Shown here one piece after another: positions 1 through 9,254 of a stretch of DNA of 64,000 bases (position 1 is the stretch's first letter; every line of letters begins with the position of its first letter). Where the stretch lies: positions 62,001-126,000 of the forward strand of contig DASXVE010000024.1 in the NCBI GenBank assembly GCA_036504445.1, in the 5' to 3' direction. The notes under the pieces were generated by a model. The model did no database searches and was not told the origin of the DNA. It saw only the letters and a program-made list of their open reading frames with translations. Source of the DNA: Candidatus Aquicultor sp. GTDB lineage: Bacteria; Actinomycetota; Aquicultoria; Aquicultorales; Aquicultoraceae. A program made the translations under genes and the position numbers.

Positions 1-471
1 ATAATATGCCGCTTGACCGGGTGATTCCTCGACGCCGACGCGAATCAGCGTTACGTTTTCGACATCGGTGTCTTCGAGGTCGGCTTTAATCTTCTGGCAC
101 AGGTAACAGGCCAGAAGCTCTGCGGTACAATTCATGATCGGCAGGATTAAGACGTCAGCTTCCGGCAACGAGAATTTTTTATCCCTGAACATAACTTCGA
201 TAAAAGTATCCTTCTCGTTTATGGTTACGTTTTTATTCTTCGCCGGAATGATTGTCTTATGATCGAGCGCGTTGCAGTGGTGCTCGGCAAATTCTTTGAG
301 CGCGATGAAATCGAAGATATAGCCGATATCCTCGTCGAGCTCCCCTTCCAGGTACACTGAGACAGCATAGTTGTGCCCGTGAAGGCGCTCGCACTTCTCA
401 CCAAAGATAAGAAAATGCGCGGCACTGAAGCGTAAGTAGTCTTTTTCAACATGCATAGAGTATTTACCCAT
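1..471 (-). CDS. queD: 6-pyruvoyl-tetrahydropterin synthase / QueD family protein (3' end cut by window)
   Basis: Open frame of 157 codons running off the left window edge; the start is ATG at 471-469. Family role: zinc enzyme of queuosine (QueD, 6-carboxytetrahydropterin synthase) or pterin synthesis. Visible marks: FSAAHF with zinc His19, then C27-x3-H31-G-H33-NY, the usual catalytic Cys and two further zinc His, and LDH later. The stretch after about residue 80 (NEKDTF... to MNCTAELLACYL) is longer than in minimal QueD and fits the PTPS family of about 150-200 residues. No other queuosine gene is visible, so the exact substrate is inferred. It lies 36 bp downstream of acuC on the same strand. 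Confidence 0.82.
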   Translation of the reverse strand, partial: MGKYSMHVEKDYLRFSAAHFLIFGEKCERLHGHNYAVSVYLEGELDEDIGYIFDFIALKEFAEHHCNALDHKTIIPAKNKNVTINEKDTFIEVMFRDKKFSLPEADVLILPIMNCTAELLACYLCQKIKADLEDTDVENVTLIRVGVEESPGQAAYY

Positions 472-507
472 GCTCAAAAGAGTATTGCGTTGCGGCGGTT
501 TTGTCAA

Positions 508-1686
508 TTAAGAAACGGCATCCTTCGAGAGACCGAAATAGGGGAATACTTTTTCATGCACTTTCTGCACGACACCGGAAACCCTGCGCTCTAGCGAATC
601 GGGATGCCCGAGCGTCAGCAGCGTCTTATCGCGAAGTTTGACGGGGCACGCAGCCATGGCGCTCTTGGAACATACCGACTGCCACGACACCGGCGTGTAA
701 TCATCCAGATGAATATCGGCCAAACCGGCCGAGAGCAATGCCCACGCCCGGGGCACTACCTGAAACGCCTGATAACCGCCGCCGCCGAGAGCGACGAGCC
801 TACCATCGCATACCTCATGGGCAAGATGATGAATCATGGCGTATAGATACTCATACGCATCCGTAGTAAGGCTTAAGCCGGCAAGCGGATCGGTGTAATG
901 GGTATCGCAGCCGTTTTCCGAAATGATAAGGTCGGGTTTAAATGCCCGGATAATCTGCGGGACGATTTGCTTAAAAGCTGCGATGTAGAGCCTATCGTAC
1001 GTGCCGGGTTCGAGCGGACAGTTAACCGAGTAACCCTCTCCCTCGCCGGTGCCGACCTCATTAACAAACCCGGTACCGGGGAATAGAAACTTGCCGTCTT
1101 CATGGAGCGAAATCGTAAGGACATCGGAGCGGTCGTAAAACGCAACCTGCACGCCATCGCCGTGGTGGGCGTCGATATCCAGGTAGGCTACGCGCGCGCC
1201 GTAAGCCTTAGCCGCATGCTCGGCCGCCATGGCGCAATCGTTGTAGATGCAAAAACCCGACGCCCTGTCGCGCATAGCGTGGTGCAGACCCCCCGCGATA
1301 TTGATCGCATGGTCGGCCTCACCGCTCATCACCAGGTCGACCGCGACGATGGAGCTGCCGGCAATCAAACTCGATGACTCGTGTATCCCTTTAAACGCGG
1401 GATTGTCGCCGTAGCCGATGCCGTATTCATAGGTATCCATACTCTCTTCGCCGGTTTCGCTTATACGTCTGATCGCATCGACATACTCGGGCGAGTGAAT
1501 AAGCATGAGCTCGTCATCGCTCGCTTCCCGGCCTTCCACCACTTGCAGCTTAGGGCCATCGAACACGCCGTAATCTTTAAGTAGATCGTAGGTAAGCTTG
1601 AGGCGAATCGGCTGCATGGGATGCGTGGGTGAGAAATCGTACCCCGCAAACCTATCGCTGTATACGAATTTAACGCGCGCGCCCAT
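508..1686 (-). CDS. acuC: Histone-deacetylase-fold protein, AcuC type
   Basis: 392 residues, the normal length for AcuC. Family role: zinc-dependent deacetylase, in Bacillus linked to control of acetyl-CoA synthetase. Catalytic residues are all visible: His pair HH135-136 in GGLHHAM, the DxDxHHGDG motif at 170-178 giving zinc ligands D172 and H174, and the third ligand D261 in GCDTHYTDPL. C-terminal GGGGY carries the transition-state Tyr. No acs or acuAB gene lies nearby, so the acetyl-CoA synthetase link is only family knowledge. Polyamine or acetoin-linked deacetylase remains an alternative. Confidence 0.88.
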   Translation of the reverse strand: MGARVKFVYSDRFAGYDFSPTHPMQPIRLKLTYDLLKDYGVFDGPKLQVVEGREASDDELMLIHSPEYVDAIRRISETGEESMDTYEYGIGYGDNPAFKGIHESSSLIAGSSIVAVDLVMSGEADHAINIAGGLHHAMRDRASGFCIYNDCAMAAEHAAKAYGARVAYLDIDAHHGDGVQVAFYDRSDVLTISLHEDGKFLFPGTGFVNEVGTGEGEGYSVNCPLEPGTYDRLYIAAFKQIVPQIIRAFKPDLIISENGCDTHYTDPLAGLSLTTDAYEYLYAMIHHLAHEVCDGRLVALGGGGYQAFQVVPRAWALLSAGLADIHLDDYTPVSWQSVCSKSAMAACPVKLRDKTLLTLGHPDSLERRVSGVVQKVHEKVFPYFGLSKDAVS

Positions 1687-1835
1687 GATGCCTCCAAACT
1701 ATAGTGCCCGATGATCGTGTGTAGCACAATTCCGGTTCCAGCATAGCTCATATTATAAAGGTTAAAAGAGCGTGTTGGTAGGGTAATGCTTACCGGCAAA
1801 CAATAGTTCCCCGAAATGCGGAAAGGTAACCGGAA

Positions 1836-2402
1836 TTAGCCTTTTTTGAATACGAGGTATGTGCCCCCGACAAGCGCCAATGCGCTTAAGAGAAGCGGTA
1901 TGTAGATTGGAACGATTACCGGCATGGGGAATAGCACGATGACGTCTTTTGCAAGCAATGACGTAGGCCAGTGAAGCAGCATGAATTGGAATACTACCGA
2001 TGATAAGGCGGCAAGACCTCCGACAAAGAGAAAGAGCGATGCGCGCTCTTTGTTGTTCTTTCCCGCGAAATAGACGATAGCGATAACTAGTGCAATGATC
2101 GCCAGCTGCCGTGCCTGTTCGGCCTGCAGGATATTCGAATCGATGATAATACGCGCCGCCGTCGGCTTATTTAAAACGAGGAGATCGCTTTTACTGAACA
2201 AAATATCTGCTTTGCCGAGCGGTGACGTCGGCATAAGCGTCTTTAAACTATAGATTTCACGCAGGTAAAATGTAGAGGCCGCCTGCAAAAACCCAATAGT
2301 GAGCGCGATAATTGCAAGCGAAGAAGCCTTTATTCGGTCGGCTATGCTTTTTTTCTTGTGTTTCTTTTCGCTGTGACCGTCGTCGTGGCTGTGACCGCTC
2401 AT
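1836..2402 (-). CDS. Unknown membrane protein with His-rich N-terminus
   Basis: 188 residues, not recognised. The first 20 residues are rich in His and Lys (SGHSHDDGHSEKKHKKK) and probably cytoplasmic. About four hydrophobic segments follow (near residues 28-50, 93-112, 120-145 and 155-180). ATG at 2402 has GGAG about 5 bases upstream. It lies 96 bp after another membrane protein of unknown role on the same strand, and the two may be co-transcribed. The His-rich tail could bind metal, but no further motif supports a transporter family. Confidence 0.6.
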   Translation of the reverse strand: MSGHSHDDGHSEKKHKKKSIADRIKASSLAIIALTIGFLQAASTFYLREIYSLKTLMPTSPLGKADILFSKSDLLVLNKPTAARIIIDSNILQAEQARQLAIIALVIAIVYFAGKNNKERASLFLFVGGLAALSSVVFQFMLLHWPTSLLAKDVIVLFPMPVIVPIYIPLLLSALALVGGTYLVFKKG

Positions 2403-2498
2403 GTTGCTCCGATTCGTACTGCAAATATTGTTTTAAGCTGCGCTTTCTTGACGTTACGTGGTAGCCATCTAAACCATGACGCATTGCGAGCAAGTTGG

Positions 2499-3317
2499 CT
2501 ACTCTGTGCTCTTCGTGGTGAGGCTTGCTCGCCTCTTAGTTAAAAAAATACCTGACATGCCGGCGAAATACAAGACCGCACCCAAAAGCAAAACGGATAT
2601 ATACAGTACACGCATGTGGGCCATAAGAGGTACAAGAGCGCTATCTAAAAGCCCGGATGCCGTATCCCCGGCCCCCAAACCCGCTACGAGGCGCGACTGC
2701 ACAAACCAGAGGATTGTGCTGGGTAGACCGGCAATTATGAAAGCGGTGCCAAAACCGGTAAACTTTCTAAAGCCCGGGCTCATGAGGAAAAACGGTACGG
2801 CAAAAACGAGTCCTAAAATCACCGAGATAATAAACATAAGACGCATGTTGCTGTTAAATTGCTTGTTCACAAATGAATCGACGATACCGGCAAGGCTTTG
2901 AATGCTGTTCTGCTCGGCACCGCTCAACGATGATAGATTGTATACGTTGGAAAATCCTTCATTATAGATACGCCTGATGATTGCGCCCGCTACAAAATCG
3001 CCGGCTTTATCTCTGGAAACATTGTTGATTTCTTTTGCTTTTACGCCGAGGCTCAAGCCGAGTCCGGGCAGCACAAGCTCGGCTTCGGGATCGCTGCCGG
3101 CAAGCTTAACAAACTCAGGATAGTAGAGATCGGCCAGCGATTGAATGTCGGCGGTTCCGCGTGATACCGCCACGCCGATGCGCTCAACCGTATCAAGCGA
3201 TGTTGAAAGATACGCGCTATAAGAGAAAAGCGTGATGATACAAGATGCGGTAAACAGAAACCCGAAGAATGTGCGAAGGCCCTTGCGCTGAACTGTGTTC
3301 CTTGCTGAAGATGACAT
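2499..3317 (-). CDS. Unknown membrane protein, 272 aa
   Basis: One N-terminal hydrophobic segment (about 15-35), an extracellular or periplasmic stretch of about 120 residues, then three hydrophobic segments (about 158-178, 188-208, 235-262). No catalytic motif seen and no family recognised. The topology (one anchor, soluble loop, three more helices) resembles a small sensor or assembly protein. It sits between the two-component genes and the His-rich membrane protein on the same strand. Confidence 0.55.
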   Translation of the reverse strand: MSSSARNTVQRKGLRTFFGFLFTASCIITLFSYSAYLSTSLDTVERIGVAVSRGTADIQSLADLYYPEFVKLAGSDPEAELVLPGLGLSLGVKAKEINNVSRDKAGDFVAGAIIRRIYNEGFSNVYNLSSLSGAEQNSIQSLAGIVDSFVNKQFNSNMRLMFIISVILGLVFAVPFFLMSPGFRKFTGFGTAFIIAGLPSTILWFVQSRLVAGLGAGDTASGLLDSALVPLMAHMRVLYISVLLLGAVLYFAGMSGIFLTKRRASLTTKSTE

Positions 3318-3442
3318 TGCTACTCCAATTGCTGTAAATCCTATTGCTTAAGCCTGCGTCAAAGAGAATTAAAAGCTCAGCAAATCATTGGTGTTTGTGT
3401 CTGCATACATAATATACCGGTTTTTTTGGGAGAGATGGAGCG

Positions 3443-4639
3443 TTATACGGCGTGTTTTACGCTTGGCGCAGAATGATCTGCGCCGGCCGCTTCCGGTGTA
3501 GGCAGTGCAAAGTAAAACGTGCTTCCCCGACCGAACTCGCTTTTAGCCCAGACTTGCCCACCATGTGCCTCGACAAGGTGTTTTACAATTGCCAAACCGA
3601 TTCCAGAACCGCCGCTTACCCGTGCCCGCGACTGATCGACACGGTAAAAATGATCGAATACATAGGGCAAATCGCTCTCAGCGATACCGGCCCCGGTGTC
3701 TTCTACGACAACCAGAATTGTCGGGTTATCGACTCCACCGGCAAGCGTCGTATCGAGTGTGGCCCGTATCTTGATCGTATCGCCCTCGGTCGTGTACTGG
3801 AACGCATTCCCGATCAAGTTATAAAGCACCTGGCTGATCCGGTCGCGGTCGATCATAACTACAGGCAGATCTTCATGTAAATCGAGCTCGAGATGTTTAT
3901 GCTCTTCTGTGGAGCGGGGCTTAAACATCTCGACTACTTGGCTGATCACGTAGCCGATGTTCTCTCGCTTCATCTCGAGCTTGAGCTGCCCGGCCTCGGC
4001 AAGCGACATGTCGCGAAGGTCGTCGAGCAGCCGTGAGAGCAGCAGTGTTTCGGTATGCAACGCCGCAATCTTCTTCGGTGTCGGCTCGATTACCCCGTCA
4101 AGCATGGCTTCGAGGTTGCCGCGCACCACGGTGAGCGGGGTTTTTATCTCGTGCACGATATCGGCGAGCAAACGCTGTCTGAGTTCATTATTTTTCTCAA
4201 TGCTCTTGGCCATAGAATTAAACGACTTTGCGACATCACCGATCTCATCGTCGGTTTTTATGGTAACGCGGTGTGCGAGATCGCCGTGCGATATTTTCTT
4301 TGCGGCATTTGCCAGGTCCGCAAGCGGAGCGGTAATCCTCTTTGCAAATAAAAGCCCGATAACCGCCGCAATTATCGCGGCAAGTAAGCCGGCAAACCAG
4401 ATCCATTTATTCACTGATTGCAAAAATGATTGCTCAAGTGGGCCGAGCACATGATGAAGTAGCATACGACCGGGGCTTGGGGGTACTAGCATTTCGCCGG
4501 GACCTTCCATCTGACCGTATCCGAGATACGCGCTAAACTGCCGCCCGATCGCCCAATTAATAATGAGCGAAACGGCTGTTATGGACGCCAGCGCTATCGC
4601 CGTAAAGATAATCGTAAGTTTGGCGGACAGACTACGCAT
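3443..4639 (-). CDS. Sensor histidine kinase (HAMP-HisKA-HATPase)
   Basis: Start taken as ATG 4639 (398 aa), because its first 8 bases overlap the stop of the response regulator gene, a typical coupled arrangement; a longer frame to 4672 is possible. TM helices at about 7-30 and 80-100 flank a short extracytoplasmic loop with Pro/Gly-rich sequence. HAMP follows (about 97-150), then HisKA with phospho-acceptor H163 in HEIKTPL. The HATPase domain has its N box (YNLIGNAFQYT), VVEDTGAGI and GGSGIGLAI. Orthodox membrane kinase; signal unknown. Partner is the adjacent OmpR-type regulator. Confidence 0.9.
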   Translation of the reverse strand: MRSLSAKLTIIFTAIALASITAVSLIINWAIGRQFSAYLGYGQMEGPGEMLVPPSPGRMLLHHVLGPLEQSFLQSVNKWIWFAGLLAAIIAAVIGLLFAKRITAPLADLANAAKKISHGDLAHRVTIKTDDEIGDVAKSFNSMAKSIEKNNELRQRLLADIVHEIKTPLTVVRGNLEAMLDGVIEPTPKKIAALHTETLLLSRLLDDLRDMSLAEAGQLKLEMKRENIGYVISQVVEMFKPRSTEEHKHLELDLHEDLPVVMIDRDRISQVLYNLIGNAFQYTTEGDTIKIRATLDTTLAGGVDNPTILVVVEDTGAGIAESDLPYVFDHFYRVDQSRARVSGGSGIGLAIVKHLVEAHGGQVWAKSEFGRGSTFYFALPTPEAAGADHSAPSVKHAV

Positions 4640-5327
4640 GGCCGCCTTCCTCCATCCGGTAACCAACGCCAAACACAGTCACGATATAAAGCGGCTGTTT
4701 CGGGTTATCTTCGATTTTTTGACGCAGGTTTTTTATATGCGCATCGATTGTGCGCTCGTAGCCTTCAAACGAATAACCTTGCACGTAGTCCATAAGCTGC
4801 AGCCGTGTGAATACGCGGCCCGGGCTCTTGGCCATCGCTTCAAGTATTTTGAACTCTGTTGGTGTAAGTTGAAGCGTCTCGTCTTCTTTTGTGACTTCGT
4901 GTTTGGCCAAATCAATCTCGAGCTTCCCTATTTGCAGGTGATCGGCACTTGACGGCTCGGGAACGCTTCGTCTCAGAACGGCCCTCACTCTGGCAAGCAC
5001 CTCGCGCGGGCTAAACGGTTTGGTGATATAATCATCGGCTCCGACTTCGAGGCAGAGCACTTTATCTGTTTCCTCATCCCGGGCGGTCAACATGATAATC
5101 GGCACATGAGAACCGTTGCGAATAAGCCTGCATACCTCAAATCCATTGACCTCGGGCAGCATTAAGTCGAGCAAAATCAAATCCGGTTTTTCTCGCTCGG
5201 CCAGCTCCAAAGCAGCGCGTCCATCATATGCGCTTATTACCTGGTAACCCTCACGCTCAAGATACGCCGAGATAAGCTCGACAATCTGTTTTTCGTCGTC
5301 GACCACCAAAATGGTCTGTTTTTTCAT
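4632..5327 (-). CDS. OmpR/PhoB-type response regulator
   Basis: 231 residues. N-terminal receiver with acidic pair D10-D11, phospho-acceptor D54 in LLDLMLP, and Lys in TKPF. C-terminal winged helix (about 130-228) with TPTEFKILEAMAKSPGRV and the RTIDAHIKNLRQKIE recognition region. First gene of the pair; the kinase start overlaps its TAG stop by 8 bp. No target operator could be identified. Confidence 0.93.
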   Translation of the reverse strand: MKKQTILVVDDEKQIVELISAYLEREGYQVISAYDGRAALELAEREKPDLILLDLMLPEVNGFEVCRLIRNGSHVPIIMLTARDEETDKVLCLEVGADDYITKPFSPREVLARVRAVLRRSVPEPSSADHLQIGKLEIDLAKHEVTKEDETLQLTPTEFKILEAMAKSPGRVFTRLQLMDYVQGYSFEGYERTIDAHIKNLRQKIEDNPKQPLYIVTVFGVGYRMEEGGHA

Positions 5328-5432
5328 CTATCGCTACACCTTCTGTCCGCCAATATGTTTCGAAATCCATAAATATACGGTCTCAAGACTACTATAGTAC
5401 ATTTCGGCAAACACTATAATACACTGAAGAAG

Positions 5433-5489
5433 GAAATGGCCCCGGGTCTAGGGCTTGCTGGAATAACCAACGTAACTCGGGGCCATTTC
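5433..5489 (+). other. Long stem-loop in the leader of the c-di-GMP operon
   Basis: Perfect 12-bp inverted repeat (5433-5444 with 5478-5489) enclosing a 33-base loop, just downstream of a TATAAT at 5415-5420. The region 5328-5670 has no credible gene. A second dyad pairs 5631-5637 with 5667-5673 and would include the TTG start of the downstream gene. The RNA-structure role is inferred. Confidence 0.4.
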
Positions 5490-5670
5490 GATCACAATGC
5501 GCTTTGGGCTACGGACAAACCCACAACTACTAGTCTACATAGTACTTGTGAAGAAGGTATGAAGATATCGTTGAAAACTTACGAATTTCCTATGAAATGC
5601 AGGCTAAACCCTTTCTGCTAAATGCCGATACAACCTAGTACGAGCAATCATACTAAGGACAGCACTTAGG

Positions 5671-8316
5671 TTGAAAACTATATCTATAAGAGCAAGAACA
5701 ACGATAATAGGCGTCATAATAGCCGTTCTCATCATCACGACTGGCTTATTCGGTGCTGTCGCACGTTACCAATACGAGCTAAACGCGGAAAAAGTCGTAA
5801 CCGGGTTGGCGAAAGTAGCGAAAATCCAACACGAAACAGCCGCATTCCAGGCACTCGATGGCAAGATAGACCGCTTCTTTGATGCCCCGGGTATAGGCAT
5901 ATTTTACGGTCTCCTCACCGACCTCACCGTCGTTCGACAAGACGTAATCGACCTCACCGCAAGCAGCGACTGTCCAGAATGCAGAAGATCCTTTACCCTT
6001 GTTCAAAAGGACTTTCAACGACTTCGCACCTCGCTATTAGAGCTTAAAGATGCCTCTGATGAAAACGATGAAAAAGCTAGGCGTCTCTTGAAAAGCAAAA
6101 TCGATGTGTTACTCTATAATACTTCGCTGCATCTCTCAAAAACCGCACAGATGGCTTCAGGTGAAGCAAGGAAGCACGAAGGAGAGGCCAAGGACCAATT
6201 CCAAACATATGGGTTTATCCTCGGAATCTCGACCATGCTCTTAGTGCTTATAGGAATCGGCTCAAACTACGGATTAATGCGCCATGTGCGAGGAGTAGCC
6301 CGTGAGCTAAGCAATGCCACCCGGGAATTCGCCGAAGGCAACAGGAATAAACGCATTGAAGCAGCTCTTCCGCGTGAATTCGCACAGCTTGTCGAAGCAT
6401 TTAACTCGCTGGCAAGTACAATTCAGTCTTCCGAGCAAAGCATGACACAGATCAACGGCTTACTGAAAAACAAGGTCGGCGTACAGGAAGGCATGCTGGC
6501 GAGAGCAAACGAGCAAACCGAGCAGAAAATTGAAGAAATCAAAGCATACATCGAGATAGCCGAGATACTCAGCTCAAGCACCGGTATGGATGAGATGCTC
6601 GACCGCGCAACGCAAACGTTATCATCTGCCTGCGATGCGCGCTACGTAACGATTGCCCTTATTGACGACGCCTCACTTTCACACTGCTGGGAGCTTGAAT
6701 CCTGTGACAAAACCAGTTGCCCGGCATATAAATCAGTAAACCTCGAGTGCTGGACGCTCAACCGCACCCATTGCCGGAACTCTACCAGTGACAGCTTTGA
6801 GGATAAAATCGCTGAATGCATCGAGTGCGACGTATTCCATAATATCAAGCTGCGGATTAACGCGACTTCGGGTATCGATAAAACACTGATTTCAGAACAA
6901 TCGGTTGCGTCCTATGAGCCGCTCTTCGGCAAAGCGCTGCTTACGTTAAAACCGGTTATAGAGACCGATTTTAATGCACACGCAGAGCTTGCCGACTTTA
7001 GGGCTGTGGCTCCGGACTGCGTAGCACATGTAAGCGTCCCGCTCATCACGAAAAACCGGGTTATCGGTACGATCAATCTCGGCTACACGAAGAATGATAA
7101 ATTGAACGGTGACGATATCGGGTTTATCGAACGCTTGTGCAACCAAATTGCTATCGGTATCGAAAACGTACTGCTGTTCGAATCCACCAAGCACTCGGCT
7201 ATGGATTTCAGCACGTTATATCGCTCGGGCGAGGCGCTGAGTTCTCTTTTGCAACCCAATAAAATATCACATTTTGCGCTTGACTTCGCCATGCAAATAT
7301 CAGGTGCGAACGCCGGTATCGTGCTGCTCTATAACGATAAGACGCACAAGCTCTCCGTCGGCGCCGCGGAAAACATAGATAAAGATTTAAGGCATTGTAT
7401 CGGCTCAAGCAACAGCGGTATCGCAAAGCAGATTATCACGACAAAAGAGCCGGTGCTCTTCGATGAACGATACAAGAAACGGCATTTCGACCTCGGGCCG
7501 ATTCGGTCGGGAATCTTCACCCCGCTACAGTATAACGGCCGTCTCTTCGGTCTCATTGGCGTACTGTCGCTCTCTCATAAGAACTTCAGCTATAACGACC
7601 TGCAATTGCTCTCGACTATCAGCGGCCAGGCTTCGACGGCGATGTATAACAATTACCTCTTTAACGAGCTTGAGTGTTTATACATCGATACGGTCAAGGC
7701 CTTTGTGCAAGCAATTGAGGCAAAAGATAGCTATACGAGGGGACACTCGGAAAACGTGGCGAACTACGCCACCGCAATCGCGCGCAAAATGAGGCTTTCG
7801 GCAAGCAGAATTAAAGATCTCGAGACGGCGGCGCTCTTGCACGATATCGGCAAGATCGGGGTTAATGAAGAAATCTTGAACAAACCCGAGCGCCTGACAA
7901 GTGACGAGTATGAACGCATTAAACAGCATCCGTTTATTGCGTTTCAGATCCTTGAGCACGTACCCGCGCTCAAGGATATCGCCCGCATAATTTTACACCA
8001 CCACGAGCGCTACGATGGTAGCGGGTATGCTGATGGTCTGCAAGCCGATGAGATACCGCTTGAATCACGAATTCTTGCCGTTGCCGATACGTTTGATGCG
8101 ATAACTTCATGCCGCCCATATCGTAGAGCCCGGACAACGCTGTCTGCCCGCAATGAACTTATGGATAACGCGGGCACGCAATTCGACCCGGAGGTTATTA
8201 AGCACTTTATTGAGCTTATAGATAGCGGTGAAATCATGTCTATTAACGAGAAGAACCAGCTCGAGGATTCTGAGTATACGAGGGCAATGAGCGCACGTAA
8301 AAGGATTTCGTCGTGA
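5671..8316 (+). CDS. Membrane sensor with HAMP, GAF domains and HD-GYP phosphodiesterase
   Basis: 881 residues, TTG start at 5671 with AAGGA at 5655-5659 (spacing rather long). Order: TM near 9-30, extracytoplasmic sensor of about 140 residues containing CPEC, TM near 178-200, HAMP (about 200-255), a first GAF domain (about 290-500) interrupted by a Cys-rich insert (CWE...CPAY...CW...CIEC), a second GAF (about 515-665), and HD-GYP (about 680-860). HDIGKIG near residue 724 and HHERYDGSGYADG near 776 are canonical for c-di-GMP hydrolysis. Overlaps the GGDEF gene by 4 bp, so opposing c-di-GMP activities are co-expressed. Confidence 0.88.
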   Translation: MKTISIRARTTIIGVIIAVLIITTGLFGAVARYQYELNAEKVVTGLAKVAKIQHETAAFQALDGKIDRFFDAPGIGIFYGLLTDLTVVRQDVIDLTASSDCPECRRSFTLVQKDFQRLRTSLLELKDASDENDEKARRLLKSKIDVLLYNTSLHLSKTAQMASGEARKHEGEAKDQFQTYGFILGISTMLLVLIGIGSNYGLMRHVRGVARELSNATREFAEGNRNKRIEAALPREFAQLVEAFNSLASTIQSSEQSMTQINGLLKNKVGVQEGMLARANEQTEQKIEEIKAYIEIAEILSSSTGMDEMLDRATQTLSSACDARYVTIALIDDASLSHCWELESCDKTSCPAYKSVNLECWTLNRTHCRNSTSDSFEDKIAECIECDVFHNIKLRINATSGIDKTLISEQSVASYEPLFGKALLTLKPVIETDFNAHAELADFRAVAPDCVAHVSVPLITKNRVIGTINLGYTKNDKLNGDDIGFIERLCNQIAIGIENVLLFESTKHSAMDFSTLYRSGEALSSLLQPNKISHFALDFAMQISGANAGIVLLYNDKTHKLSVGAAENIDKDLRHCIGSSNSGIAKQIITTKEPVLFDERYKKRHFDLGPIRSGIFTPLQYNGRLFGLIGVLSLSHKNFSYNDLQLLSTISGQASTAMYNNYLFNELECLYIDTVKAFVQAIEAKDSYTRGHSENVANYATAIARKMRLSASRIKDLETAALLHDIGKIGVNEEILNKPERLTSDEYERIKQHPFIAFQILEHVPALKDIARIILHHHERYDGSGYADGLQADEIPLESRILAVADTFDAITSCRPYRRARTTLSARNELMDNAGTQFDPEVIKHFIELIDSGEIMSINEKNQLEDSEYTRAMSARKRISS

Positions 8317-9188
8317 TAGAGATTATTGTAGCAATCAGTATTTTCATATTGCTATATGCGGCATACAGATGTAAGCGATGCACCGATCTGATTCCAGAGA
8401 GGTTCTTTGGACGCTACTGGAGAGTAATGAGCCTGCTCATCGGCTTTTTCATCTTCGGATATGCTTTCTTTGAGTACACGCTATTCGCGAATCTCGACCT
8501 GATTAACCAGCGAGTTATCGTCAGTATGGTATTGCTGTTTGGCGCAATTTACGTCGTTCTGGTTACCAGCCTGAGCTACCGGGCTTTCTCGGAGATCATA
8601 TCGTTGCAACAGAAAACGCAGGATTATGCCGAGCACCTCGAGGCAGAGGTTAAGAAACGCACGTGCGAGCTCGAAGAACTCTCAATAACCGATAGCTTGA
8701 CCGGTCTGTATAACCAGCGTCACCTCTTCTGTAAGCTTGAGGAAGCGATTGTCAGGGCATGCCGCCAGGATTCGCCGTTCTTTGTCTTGCTTTTTGATAT
8801 CGATAAATTCAAGATGATTAACGACCGTGACGGTCACCTCGTCGGGGACAAGATACTGCAAATGGTCGGCCGGGTTGTTCAGTCATGCGTCCGGGATAAA
8901 GTCGATTTGGCCTTCAGGTATGGTGGCGACGAGTTTGCGATTATCCTGCCCGACGCCACCAAACATCAGGCACTTAAAGTCGGCCACCGCATCTTGCGAG
9001 AGCTCAACGATAGACATGTTGAAGCCAGTATCGGCATCGTGCCGCACACAAACCATCACGTCCTCGACGCGCGAAACCTACTCACCCTCGTAGATACAGC
9101 GATGTATGAAGCGAAGGCCGAGGGCGGTAACCGCATCCGTTTCATACGCCCCACCGCTACCAGGCAAAAACCGTTTAAAGTCGTATAA
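8313..9188 (+). CDS. Diguanylate cyclase, GGDEF domain
   Basis: 291 residues from GTG 8313, which overlaps the upstream TGA (GTGA). Three hydrophobic segments cover about residues 2-18, 35-55 and 68-88, followed by a short coiled linker (about 95-125) and GGDEF (about 130-285). The active-site motif is intact (RYGGDEF, GGDEF at about 204-208). No canonical RxxD inhibitory site is seen five residues upstream. Expected to make c-di-GMP from two GTP. Works with the HD-GYP partner. Confidence 0.9.
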   Translation: MIEIIVAISIFILLYAAYRCKRCTDLIPERFFGRYWRVMSLLIGFFIFGYAFFEYTLFANLDLINQRVIVSMVLLFGAIYVVLVTSLSYRAFSEIISLQQKTQDYAEHLEAEVKKRTCELEELSITDSLTGLYNQRHLFCKLEEAIVRACRQDSPFFVLLFDIDKFKMINDRDGHLVGDKILQMVGRVVQSCVRDKVDLAFRYGGDEFAIILPDATKHQALKVGHRILRELNDRHVEASIGIVPHTNHHVLDARNLLTLVDTAMYEAKAEGGNRIRFIRPTATRQKPFKVV

Positions 9189-9195
9189 AAAAGAC

Positions 9196-9223
9196 CGGGC
9201 GCCAGCTTCTACTCCGGCGCCCG
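9196..9223 (-). terminator. Rho-independent terminator of the rubrerythrin gene
   Basis: 8-bp perfect GC stem (9196-9203 with 9216-9223) and 12-base loop. Read on the minus strand it is followed by GTCTTTTTT, so it ends the gene at 9255-9803. The plus-strand side has no good T-run. Confidence 0.75.
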
Positions 9224-9254
9224 TTGCTATCGATTCTATTAGTTCTTTTACCCT

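Noticed and set aside
5436-5621. 61-codon plus frame before the HD-GYP gene
   Set aside because: Begins inside the left arm of the stem-loop, no ribosome site and no protein-like composition.
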